Assembly: GCA_965230625.1 (NCBI GenBank)
Contig: CBDDLL010000002.1
Coordinates: 620,001 to 684,000, forward strand
Direction: 5' to 3'
Source: Saccharicrinis sp965230625
GTDB taxonomy: Bacteria > Bacteroidota > Bacteroidia > Bacteroidales > Marinilabiliaceae
Length of the DNA: 64,000 bases
How positions within the stretch are numbered: position 1 is the stretch's first letter; every line of letters starts with the position of its first letter. The notes under the pieces are model-generated. The model made no database searches. It was given only the letters and a program-made list of their open reading frames with translations, and had not been told where the DNA came from. The position numbers and the translations under genes were made by a program. Below are positions 45,039 to 53,861 of the stretch, one piece after another.

Positions 45039-45833
45039 TTATTTTTTCTTTTGATAAACTCTTACATAGTCTATTTCCATAGTTTGTGGAAAAATAGTAT
45101 CATCCACTCCAAGCAATCCTCCCCAGGTACCACCAACGGCAACATTAAGTATTAGATAATAAGGGTGATTGAAAGGCCACTCATCGATACTATCAGACTC
45201 TTTTTTAAACGTAAAAACCTTTTTACTATCCGCAAAAAAATCACATTTTGTCTCTGTCCACTCTAATGAGTATTTATAAAAGTCTTCTTCTGCTTTTGGT
45301 AAATAAATTGTACCTGTTTTTTGTGTTTGGTGCATTCCATTAAAAGCTTGTGTATGAACAGTAAAATGTATAGTATCCGGCTCATAACCTACATGTTCCA
45401 TAATATCAATCTCACCACTCCTTGGCCAATTTCCGTATTTATTTTCTGTAGGTAACATCCATATTGCCGGCCAAATCCCTGTTCCTCTACTTACTTTAGC
45501 ACGCACCTCAATGCGTCCATAAAGCCAATCTCCTTTTCCTTTGGTTGTTAATCGAGCTGAAGTATATTGTTTATCGAATCCTTTTTCTTTTCGGGCTGTA
45601 ATAATGAGTTTACCATCATTAACCCAAGCATTCTCTTTTCTGTTAGCAGTATAATACTGTAATTCATTATTACCCCACCCCCACGAATTACCTGTTGTAT
45701 CATAATTCCATTTTAACTCATCAGGTAAACCAGTATAATTAAACTCATCGCTCCAAACCAATTCGTATTTACTTTGTTGTGAGCAATTAATAGCAAATAA
45801 AACTACTATTATCAATATTAAATTGCGTACCAT
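45039..45833 (-). CDS. GH16 endo-beta-1,3-glucanase (laminarinase), lipoprotein
   Basis: A 264-residue single-domain GH16 with lipoprotein signal (LFAINCSQ). The catalytic signature GEIDIMEHVG gives nucleophile E141, D143 and acid/base E146; the -ExDxxE- form with a Met insertion is that of laminarinases. The blocks SDEFNYTGLPDELKWNYDT, TARLTTKGKGDW and GIWPAIWMLP also match. It cuts internal beta-1,3 bonds of laminarin. The partner GH16 with PKD domain ends 21 bp before its start. Confidence 0.95.
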   Translation of the reverse strand: MVRNLILIIVVLFAINCSQQSKYELVWSDEFNYTGLPDELKWNYDTTGNSWGWGNNELQYYTANRKENAWVNDGKLIITARKEKGFDKQYTSARLTTKGKGDWLYGRIEVRAKVSRGTGIWPAIWMLPTENKYGNWPRSGEIDIMEHVGYEPDTIHFTVHTQAFNGMHQTQKTGTIYLPKAEEDFYKYSLEWTETKCDFFADSKKVFTFKKESDSIDEWPFNHPYYLILNVAVGGTWGGLLGVDDTIFPQTMEIDYVRVYQKKK

Positions 45834-45854
45834 TACATTTATACCTTATCAGGA

Positions 45855-46928
45855 TTAATCTAATTCATATACTCTTACATAATCTATCTCCATTGTCTGT
45901 GGAAATATAGAATTATCAATTCCTTGTAATCCTCCCCACGTTCCTCCAACTGCAATATTTAAAATAAAGAAGTGTGGTTTGTTAAATGGCCAGTTACTAC
46001 CATTTTTAATTGCAGGACCATAGGTGTGTGTCACATTTTCTGGCGTATCAATATAAAATGTTAAAGATTCCTCTGTCCATAATAATCCATAAATATGAAA
46101 CTCTTCTTCAGCTGTACCGAGTGTCTTTGAATCTCCATCCCCATTACCTGCGTAACCAGAGGGTGTATGAACTGTTGAATGAACAACATCAGGTTGAAAA
46201 CCTACATACTCCATAATATCAATTTCGCCACACGCCGGCCATCCTACTGTATTTATATTGGCACCAAGCATCCAGATAGCAGGCCATATTCCTGTTCCTG
46301 ATGGAAGTTTCGCTCTTACTTCAATTTTACCGTAAGTAAATTCTTGTTTGCCCAAGGTTATCATTCTGGTAGATGTATAAGAACCAGCCACTTTATTGTC
46401 ATTGACTTTTTTAGCTGTAATAATTAATTTTCCATCAGCAATATGGGCATTTTCTCCATTCGTGTAGTTTTGCAATTCCTGGTTTCCCCATCCTCCAGCA
46501 CCTGTTTCAAATGTCCAATTTGCAGTTTTAATAGTTGATCCATCAAATTCATCTGACCATTTTAATCCATCAGGTTCCACATAATTAGGATCATCTAGTG
46601 CAATTGTTACAGTTTTAGAAATTTCGGAACTATTTCCTGAATCATCTTGAATGGTTAATGTAACTACATATTTACCTGCTTTGGGATAGTAAATTTCGTA
46701 AGTTTTAGTTTTGTTGGTAGTTGATTGCTCTTCCTCATTCCCAAAATTCCAAAAAATAGAATAGTAATCACCCGTTGACTTATTAGTAAAAAATACATGA
46801 TTTTGATCTTGCCCAAATTCATAATCAAAATCAGCAACAAATTTGACTCCATTGTTATCGTCACCACAGCCCCAAAACAACTGACTAACAACCAATAAAA
46901 TACCTAAAACCTGACCTAAACCATTCAT
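45855..46928 (-). CDS. PKD-GH16 endo-beta-1,3-glucanase, lipoprotein
   Basis: A 357-residue lipoprotein (C21 after LVVSQLFWG). Residues about 30-110 are a PKD domain (FDYEFGQDQNHVFFTNKS, IFWNFGNEEEQS, YPKAGKYVVTLTI), then a GH16 laminarinase domain (about 120-355) with E235, D237 and E240 in GEIDIMEYVG. The PKD may extend the catalytic domain from the surface. It shares the C-terminal DYVRVYE block with the following GH16; the two catalytic domains are clear paralogues. Likely the surface enzyme acting first on laminarin. Confidence 0.95.
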   Translation of the reverse strand: MNGLGQVLGILLVVSQLFWGCGDDNNGVKFVADFDYEFGQDQNHVFFTNKSTGDYYSIFWNFGNEEEQSTTNKTKTYEIYYPKAGKYVVTLTIQDDSGNSSEISKTVTIALDDPNYVEPDGLKWSDEFDGSTIKTANWTFETGAGGWGNQELQNYTNGENAHIADGKLIITAKKVNDNKVAGSYTSTRMITLGKQEFTYGKIEVRAKLPSGTGIWPAIWMLGANINTVGWPACGEIDIMEYVGFQPDVVHSTVHTPSGYAGNGDGDSKTLGTAEEEFHIYGLLWTEESLTFYIDTPENVTHTYGPAIKNGSNWPFNKPHFFILNIAVGGTWGGLQGIDNSIFPQTMEIDYVRVYELD

Positions 46929-47012
46929 AATTTCATTATTATTTTTATAAATGTGTACTGGCTTTTATCACCAGCACACAATTTATTTATCTAATTAAAC
47001 AATCAGTAGCTA

Positions 47013-48758
47013 TTACAATCTTGCCGATTTCAATCCCTCAACGTGAGGACCAGCTAAATCATCAAAATAAAACTCATGTACTCCCTCACCTACTCCCGGA
47101 TTTAACATGATACGTACTACATTATAGAAACTACTATTGAAAAGAGGATCTGTTGTAACATCATCTGTAAATTGATCACCAGTCCAATCAAAACCTGCAC
47201 TTACTTCAGCAAAATCGAATTCAGCTACTTCCCAGGTATCATCTGCCTGAATAGTATAAATTAAGTCAGCCGTACCGGTTTGCCATGCATTTCCGCCTCT
47301 ATCGGTATTTTCAAGTTTCAATAATACTTGTTGACCTGCTTTACCACGTACCATTATTTTAAATATACTATTCGTAGTAAGATTAAATCTATAACCTGCT
47401 GGTAATTTCATAAAAGCATTGGCCCATGGTTGGTTTTCCTTTGAATATTTAAATACATTAACACCTTTGTTGGGGTATATTCTTTCGGGATTTTCCGCTA
47501 CAGTAACTGCACAATTTTCTCCTAATACAGGAGATAACTCTACTTCACTATTATCTACATACATCACCATCATATCTAATAGGAAAGGCACATAGTTAGA
47601 ATGGTAGTTTTCAACAGTTATATTGGTTGATCTGATTACATCTTCATTTGAAGCTTTAACTGTTACTGTTAAAGGATAAACTCCTTTACGCATATATGTG
47701 TGTTCTGCTGCTCCCATATAATCATCTACCTCAACCACTTCTGATCCATCACCAAAATCAACCAAGAAACCATTTACTGTAATACCTTCAGGAATATCCA
47801 CATCAGCCAGACTAACCGACCAAGTATTTTCTGCTGCTGTTTCAGTAGAAGCTATAGTATAAGTTACTGTTGGCTTAGTATATCCTTTAGGAATTAACCT
47901 ATTAAACCATCGATTACCATCACCTCCAATTGTACTAACATGAATTAAATTCTCAGTTAATTCTTCAATTCTGTATTCGTAGTTCCCTCCAAAGTCAAAT
48001 CCAAAGAATGCAGGGGTTGCAGATGAAAGTATAATATAATCACCATCATCTTTAGTAACTAAAGACCATGTTGCTGAAGAAGGTGTATAATTTACACGCA
48101 GGTCTGGTTCTCCGTATAAGGCAACTTGATTGGTATAAAATGAATTATCTTTTTGATAATCTTTAATATAATTGTCTCCATTGTTTTTCATCTCAAAGGC
48201 AAAACCTTGAATTTTAAATACAAATTCATCATCATATGCTCCTGAACTTGGTTTTGCCAATGGGTTAGCAGACCACCACTCCGGCGAGGTACCTCCTATC
48301 GGACCTATTCCGAAGTGACCTGAAGTAACACTATCTACTACCCATGTTTTTCCTTCTGTAGCATCAATTCCACCACTAATGTTGATATATTTTTCATCTG
48401 TAAAAATAGAGTAATCTGTTTTTGTTGTTACATGTTCCTGAGATGTTGATGCACTGCCTCCTTTTGAATAAAGCGACATGGATACTGTATAAGTATCAGC
48501 AGTAACAAACTTAACGGCTATCTCATCTCCGGAACCACTTTGACCATTTCCAAAATCCCATTTTGCAATTCCTGTAACACTTGATGTGTTTGTAAATACA
48601 AAAGTAAAATCGTCTTCGCCCTGAGTAATTGTAAAACTCAGGTTCTCTGCTTTAGGAGCTGCCCCAATATTGGGAGCATCTTCCTCCATTGGCTCACATG
48701 CCACTAACAACAGTGATGCAAGTGTAAAAGCAAGAAATATGTTATATATTAATCTCAT
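47013..48758 (-). CDS. PKD surface glycan-binding lipoprotein of the PUL (SusE/F position)
   Basis: A 581-residue lipoprotein (LLLVACEPMEE) at the place of the surface glycan-binding protein. It holds a first PKD-like domain (about 40-115, KWDFGNGQSGSG), a middle domain of about 170 residues with SPEWWSANPLAKP, a second PKD domain (about 290-385, LVDFGDGSEVVEVDDY) and a C-terminal jelly-roll like CBM4-type modules (about 390-575, ending EFYFDDLAGPHVEG). It has no catalytic motif. It should hold laminarin chains near SusCD. Sequence of such proteins is poorly conserved, so the ligand is inferred from the locus. Confidence 0.82.
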   Translation of the reverse strand: MRLIYNIFLAFTLASLLLVACEPMEEDAPNIGAAPKAENLSFTITQGEDDFTFVFTNTSSVTGIAKWDFGNGQSGSGDEIAVKFVTADTYTVSMSLYSKGGSASTSQEHVTTKTDYSIFTDEKYINISGGIDATEGKTWVVDSVTSGHFGIGPIGGTSPEWWSANPLAKPSSGAYDDEFVFKIQGFAFEMKNNGDNYIKDYQKDNSFYTNQVALYGEPDLRVNYTPSSATWSLVTKDDGDYIILSSATPAFFGFDFGGNYEYRIEELTENLIHVSTIGGDGNRWFNRLIPKGYTKPTVTYTIASTETAAENTWSVSLADVDIPEGITVNGFLVDFGDGSEVVEVDDYMGAAEHTYMRKGVYPLTVTVKASNEDVIRSTNITVENYHSNYVPFLLDMMVMYVDNSEVELSPVLGENCAVTVAENPERIYPNKGVNVFKYSKENQPWANAFMKLPAGYRFNLTTNSIFKIMVRGKAGQQVLLKLENTDRGGNAWQTGTADLIYTIQADDTWEVAEFDFAEVSAGFDWTGDQFTDDVTTDPLFNSSFYNVVRIMLNPGVGEGVHEFYFDDLAGPHVEGLKSARL

Positions 48759-48790
48759 AATTTTATTTTTTAAGAATTACTAAAAATCAA

Positions 48791-50368
48791 TTAGTATACA
48801 TATTGTTTAAGAACACCTTTATTCGTGTTTCTTATTTCAGACGCAGGAATTGGAAATAAACCTTTTGTAGATTCTACAAATCCGCGATTCTCGAAATCTA
48901 ATGGATTTGGAATTCCATCTGGAACATTAAAACTTGAGTTAATTTTCTCTGCTGTATATGTTAATCCTCTTCTTAACAAATCCCATTTCCTATGACCTTC
49001 TCCTGCTAATTCAATCCTTCTCTCGTGATAAATATCATCTAGTGTTATTGTAGATAAAGCAGCTTCTTCCCCTAATGCTCGAGTTCTAACCTCATTTAAA
49101 TAACCTCTTGCTTTTTCTGCATTGCTGTTTAAGTTTAGCTCAGCAGCCATTAACAATACTTCTGCATACCTAATATCAATATAATTTTTAGCCCAATTAT
49201 GCGCAGCGTCTCCCCCTCCTGTTGGTAAAAATTCAGTAATGGGCATATACTTCCTGTTAAAGTATCCTGTATTTTGAAAAGCATTTGTATACTTATCTAA
49301 TTTCTCTTCTGCATTGTAAATTGTAGCATCTTTCCTCGGGTCTCCTTCTTCATATTCATCTACTAATGACCATGTAGGTGTAGTAAATGACCAACCCGTT
49401 TGTATTGCATCATCTCCATCTGGATTACGAGGTCCGTAGAATATTACAGAAAAATTACCATTGATATTCCAACCGCCCCAGTCACTAGAATTGGCCTTTC
49501 CAGAATACTGCCACTCAAATATAGACTCATCGTTATTTTGATTATTCCAATCAAATACATCAGCATAATTATCCAATAACCTGTATGGCCCTTTTGTTAT
49601 AACCTCTTCCAATGCATCTATAACTTCAGATTCTGTAAATAGATTTTCGGATAAGCCTAATTCTCCTTTGCCATATCCCTCATAAAACATATGTACTCTA
49701 GCCATTAATGCTTGTGCTGCATATTTTGAAACCCTACCTGTCTCATCATTAGTTATTGTGGTAGGTAATACTCCAATTGCATCTTTTAAATCAGAAGCAA
49801 CCTGAGCAAAAACTTCACCTGGTGTACTTTGACCTATATTCTTATAATCCTCTACATCTGTATACACTTGCAATATAATAGGTACAAAACCATAATGACG
49901 AACCAAATCCCAATAGAAATATGCTCTTAAAAACTTCACTTCTGCTTCCAGCCTTTCTTTCATGCCCTCAGTTTGCCAATCTATCTGTTCTTGTTTTTCT
50001 AAATATAAGTTAGCTCGATAAATTCCTGCATAACATCTATTCCACAATTGAAAAGCTGCATCATTATCTAAGGTCATACCGGTTAATAGCTCAGTTTCAT
50101 GATATTGCTTCATATCGTTAGCATCAGAACCTCCTGCAAAAGCATCATCCGAAAAAATATCAGACATTATTGGTACAAATTGCCAGTTTTGAACCGACAA
50201 TGCATCATAAACTCCTGTTACAGATAAAAAGGCATCTGCTTCAGTCTTATAGTAATTTAATTCTACTTGCCCAGTTTTGGGTTCCAATTCTAAAAAATCT
50301 TCTGTACACGAAAACTGTGTTACAGTAAGAATTAGAAAAGAAATAATGTATATCAATCGATTTTTCAT
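48791..50368 (-). CDS. susD: SusD-family glycan-binding lipoprotein
   Basis: A 525-residue SusD homologue with lipoprotein signal (TVTQFSCTED). Typical blocks are LELEPKTGQVELNYYKTEAD after the signal, the helical TPR-like body (AEVKFLRAYFYWDLVRHYG), and the C-terminal RYAEVLLMAAELNLN ... ERRIELAGEGHRKWDLLRRG. It forms the lid of the SusC pore and binds the incoming oligosaccharide. 20 bp after susC. Confidence 0.96.
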   Translation of the reverse strand: MKNRLIYIISFLILTVTQFSCTEDFLELEPKTGQVELNYYKTEADAFLSVTGVYDALSVQNWQFVPIMSDIFSDDAFAGGSDANDMKQYHETELLTGMTLDNDAAFQLWNRCYAGIYRANLYLEKQEQIDWQTEGMKERLEAEVKFLRAYFYWDLVRHYGFVPIILQVYTDVEDYKNIGQSTPGEVFAQVASDLKDAIGVLPTTITNDETGRVSKYAAQALMARVHMFYEGYGKGELGLSENLFTESEVIDALEEVITKGPYRLLDNYADVFDWNNQNNDESIFEWQYSGKANSSDWGGWNINGNFSVIFYGPRNPDGDDAIQTGWSFTTPTWSLVDEYEEGDPRKDATIYNAEEKLDKYTNAFQNTGYFNRKYMPITEFLPTGGGDAAHNWAKNYIDIRYAEVLLMAAELNLNSNAEKARGYLNEVRTRALGEEAALSTITLDDIYHERRIELAGEGHRKWDLLRRGLTYTAEKINSSFNVPDGIPNPLDFENRGFVESTKGLFPIPASEIRNTNKGVLKQYVY

Positions 50369-50388
50369 CTTCTTATTGTATTAAATAA

Positions 50389-53300
50389 TTAAAATGTAAT
50401 ATTTACTCCCCCAAGAATTGTCCTAGCCTGCGGATAAACACCTCTATCAATGGCATTACCAAATACTCCTCCTCCAATTTCCGGATCAACACCTTCATAG
50501 TCAGTAATTGTTAATAAATTCTCTGCAGAAATATAAAACCTCACTTTTCTTATTTGAAGTACATCTGTTACTGACTTAGGTAGTGTATAACCAAGAGTAA
50601 TATTTCTTAATCTGACAAAACTCGCATCATTAATAAAGAAATCACTTGGAGTAGCCATATTCTTATTATTATCCACTGAAGTAACACGGGGATACTTATT
50701 GGTAGTACCTTCTCCTGTCCATCTGTTCAAATAGTCCGAACGATAATTTGCACCATCTAAATCATATCTTCTTGTTGCATCCCAAACTTGTTGTCCAAGG
50801 GAAGCATACCATAACATATTAAAATCAAACCCTTCATATTCTAAGTTTACATTTAAACCGCCTGTAAAATCTGGATAGGGATCTCCAAGAACAACTCTAT
50901 CGTCATCCGTTATTTCTCCATCTCCATTTTCATCTACAAATTTAAAATCTCCAGGAACCGCATCGGGTTGAATTAACTCACCAGTTGAACCAACATAAGC
51001 ATTTATTTCATCAATATTTTGAAATACCCCATCTGTTTTTACACCATAAAAAACTCCTAGTGGTGTTCCTATTTCTGCAAATAAGATTCCGCTCTGAAAT
51101 CTACCTCCTTCAGCACCTTGCAACCTCTTCTCTGCATTCTTAATATCTATTACTTCATTATTATTTAATGCTCCATTTATAGATACATCAACGTACAACT
51201 TTCCAAAGTCATTTTTGTAGCTGGTTTCAAACTCAAATCCTTTATTAACTACTTCACCTCCATTAATAGTTGGTGCACTGTTTCCAACTAATGCTGGTAT
51301 AGGAGCATCTACCAACCAATCTTTAGTTGTTTTTTCGTAATAATCTAGTGTTATACGTAATTTGTTATCTAAAACTCCTAAATCAAGACCAATGTTTGTT
51401 TGCTCTGACGTTTCCCATTTAAGAGCTGGATTTGCTAATCCATCTGGTGTTGTTCCACTATATTGTGTTTTACCATCACCAAAATAATATATGTTTCCAT
51501 TACCTATTATTGAGGTATATCTAAAATCACCTATATTTTCATTACCATTTTGACCCCAACTCAAACGCAATTTCAAAAAGTCAATCTGATCCTGTATGCT
51601 TTTCATAAAATTCTCTTCCGATAGAATCCAACCTGCTGAAAATGCGGGAAACACACCATATTTATTTTCACTACCAAAACGTGAAGAACCATCGCGACGC
51701 ACAACTGCAGTAAACATATATTTATCCATCATGTCATAATTAATACGACCAAAATAAGACTGTAAGGTATGTTCTGTATACCTTCCTCCTGTATCAGCAC
51801 TTTCCGGATCCGTTGCATTATCAAGGTAGGCATACTCAAAGTCATCGAAAATCACATCCGATTTTGATCCCGTCAAGTTTTCAAATTCACTTTTATAAGC
51901 AGTTGTACCTAACATGACTGTAATATTATGCAGTCGCATTTCTTTTGTGTAGGTAAGTACATTCTCAAAGTTCCAAGAAGTATACAAATCCATTGTTTTA
52001 CTAACTCCATCAATAGTTGTAAAATGTGTTGCATCTAAATAATACTCAGGAGTATAAACATCATTATTCACCAATGCAAACTCCTGACCATAAGAAGATT
52101 TAAATTTTAATCCTGCCAATTCAGGAATAACCTCACTAAAATCAAACTCTGCAAAAAAGTTTCCGATAAATTTGTTAGTTCGAGTTTTAGAATTTGTATA
52201 ACTCAACATTGCTAACGGATTGGTAAGTTCTTGTAATCCTAATCCATAATCTTCTGGAGTAGCCCAATCACCATTTTCTTTTTTTACAGGTACAATTGGA
52301 GGCATATTTAGCGCTTGAATCAAACTTGTAGGAGAATACATGTCGTTTGCACTAATACCCCTATTAGTAATGTTAGCATAGTTAATGGTACTTCCTAAAC
52401 TTAACAAACCAAAATCAGATACAGTATTTAACCTAAATGATATTCGTTCATAATTTGATTTACCTTTTGCAACAATACCATCTTGATTTAAGTAATTAAT
52501 TGACGATGAATAAGTAGTTTTTTCAGATCCTCCTTCAAATGAAACTGTATGACTTTGTTTTGGAGCATCGTAATAAAACATTTCATCTTGCCAATCAGTA
52601 TTTGCATATACAGCATCCTCATCAAACAAAGGCGATAATCCTCCATTGGCTCTTGCTTCATTACTAAGCATGATATATTCATCTCGATTAAGTACACTTA
52701 ATTTCTTCCATGGATTTTGTACCCCGTAATAACCATCATATTTTACAATCATTGGAGTATTCCTTTCTCCTCCTTTTGTTGTAATTAATACAACACCATT
52801 GGCCCCGCGTGCTCCATAAATTGCAGTAGATGCAGCATCTTTAAGAACTTCTAAAGATTCAATATCTGCCGGATTTAAGAAATCAATTCCTTCTTCACTT
52901 AAAGGTAGTCCATCTACAATATATAATGGAGAAGCATCTCCATTAGTACCAACACCTCTTATTCTAACAGATATTCCATCTCCTGGTTGCCCTGAGTTTG
53001 GTACTGCAACAACTCCCGAAGTTTTTCCTTGCATTGCATGAGCTACACGAGTCACCGAATTCTTTGATAACTCCTCGCCATCCACTTTTGCAATTGCACC
53101 TGTAACCAAACTTTTCTTCTGCACACCATAACCAACTACAATTACCTCATCCAAATCAGAAACTTGTTCTTCAAGAACAACATTTATAGTAGTTTCTGTT
53201 CCAACAATTACTTTCTTGGATTCCATACCAATAAAAGAGAATACCAAAACATCACCTTGATTAACATTAAGAGAAAAGTTACCATCAATATTGGCAATTG

Positions 53301-53451
53301 TTCCGTTGGTAGTTCCTTCAACAACAACAGTTACTCCCGGTATAGGAGCTCCATCCTTAGCAGACGTTACTTTACCTGTAACTGTAGATTCTTGTCCCCA
53401 CAGAATTGCAGAACACAGTAACAGGAAAATCGTTCCAATAAAATTCTTCAT
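50389..53451 (-). CDS. susC: SusC-family TonB-dependent outer-membrane transporter
   Basis: A 1020-residue outer-membrane porin for oligosaccharides. Signal peptide (1-19), N-terminal carboxypeptidase-like domain (about 22-105, VTGKVTSAKDGAPIPGVTVV), TonB-box region with DEVIVVGYG, plug domain (about 110-235, ending in IYGARGANGVVLITTKGG) and a 22-strand barrel. Import is powered by TonB-ExbBD. No anti-sigma contact domain precedes the plug, in keeping with regulation by the linked sensor protein rather than by an ECF sigma pair. First gene of the operon after the regulator. Confidence 0.97.
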   Translation of the reverse strand: MKNFIGTIFLLLCSAILWGQESTVTGKVTSAKDGAPIPGVTVVVEGTTNGTIANIDGNFSLNVNQGDVLVFSFIGMESKKVIVGTETTINVVLEEQVSDLDEVIVVGYGVQKKSLVTGAIAKVDGEELSKNSVTRVAHAMQGKTSGVVAVPNSGQPGDGISVRIRGVGTNGDASPLYIVDGLPLSEEGIDFLNPADIESLEVLKDAASTAIYGARGANGVVLITTKGGERNTPMIVKYDGYYGVQNPWKKLSVLNRDEYIMLSNEARANGGLSPLFDEDAVYANTDWQDEMFYYDAPKQSHTVSFEGGSEKTTYSSSINYLNQDGIVAKGKSNYERISFRLNTVSDFGLLSLGSTINYANITNRGISANDMYSPTSLIQALNMPPIVPVKKENGDWATPEDYGLGLQELTNPLAMLSYTNSKTRTNKFIGNFFAEFDFSEVIPELAGLKFKSSYGQEFALVNNDVYTPEYYLDATHFTTIDGVSKTMDLYTSWNFENVLTYTKEMRLHNITVMLGTTAYKSEFENLTGSKSDVIFDDFEYAYLDNATDPESADTGGRYTEHTLQSYFGRINYDMMDKYMFTAVVRRDGSSRFGSENKYGVFPAFSAGWILSEENFMKSIQDQIDFLKLRLSWGQNGNENIGDFRYTSIIGNGNIYYFGDGKTQYSGTTPDGLANPALKWETSEQTNIGLDLGVLDNKLRITLDYYEKTTKDWLVDAPIPALVGNSAPTINGGEVVNKGFEFETSYKNDFGKLYVDVSINGALNNNEVIDIKNAEKRLQGAEGGRFQSGILFAEIGTPLGVFYGVKTDGVFQNIDEINAYVGSTGELIQPDAVPGDFKFVDENGDGEITDDDRVVLGDPYPDFTGGLNVNLEYEGFDFNMLWYASLGQQVWDATRRYDLDGANYRSDYLNRWTGEGTTNKYPRVTSVDNNKNMATPSDFFINDASFVRLRNITLGYTLPKSVTDVLQIRKVRFYISAENLLTITDYEGVDPEIGGGVFGNAIDRGVYPQARTILGGVNITF

Positions 53452-53861
53452 TTGTTTTTTGATTTAGAATTAACTTTGATACAAAATTGCCCTCAAATGT
53501 TAATTTATGCTAATTTATAACATCACAAAAAACTCTCTCCACACACTTTTTTACCTCATAAAAAACTCACACGCAATCATACATAACCCTATATATCTGT
53601 TATTTAAAATACATTAATTATAAATTATACAACACATACACAACTCACTATTGCACATATTTCCACCAATAAAATATTCACATTTTTTCACTTTTATGTA
53701 GATTTCACACATCTACATATATGAATGAATAACAAAGCTTATAATAACTCGAATCTCAATACATATAATTCTATATTTCAACACAATACATTATTTACTT
53801 ATACAAAAGAGAGATGCATTTAGCCAAATAAAGAAAAATTAGGGTTGATTGAATTAAGTAA
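53452..53861. other. susC leader and promoter region
   Basis: About 410 bp without a gene between the regulator's end and susC's start. It should hold the regulated susC promoter. A near -7 match on the minus strand (CAATTTTG at about 53484) is one base from TAnnTTTG. The stretch is very AT-rich and no clear operator palindrome stood out. Confidence 0.4.
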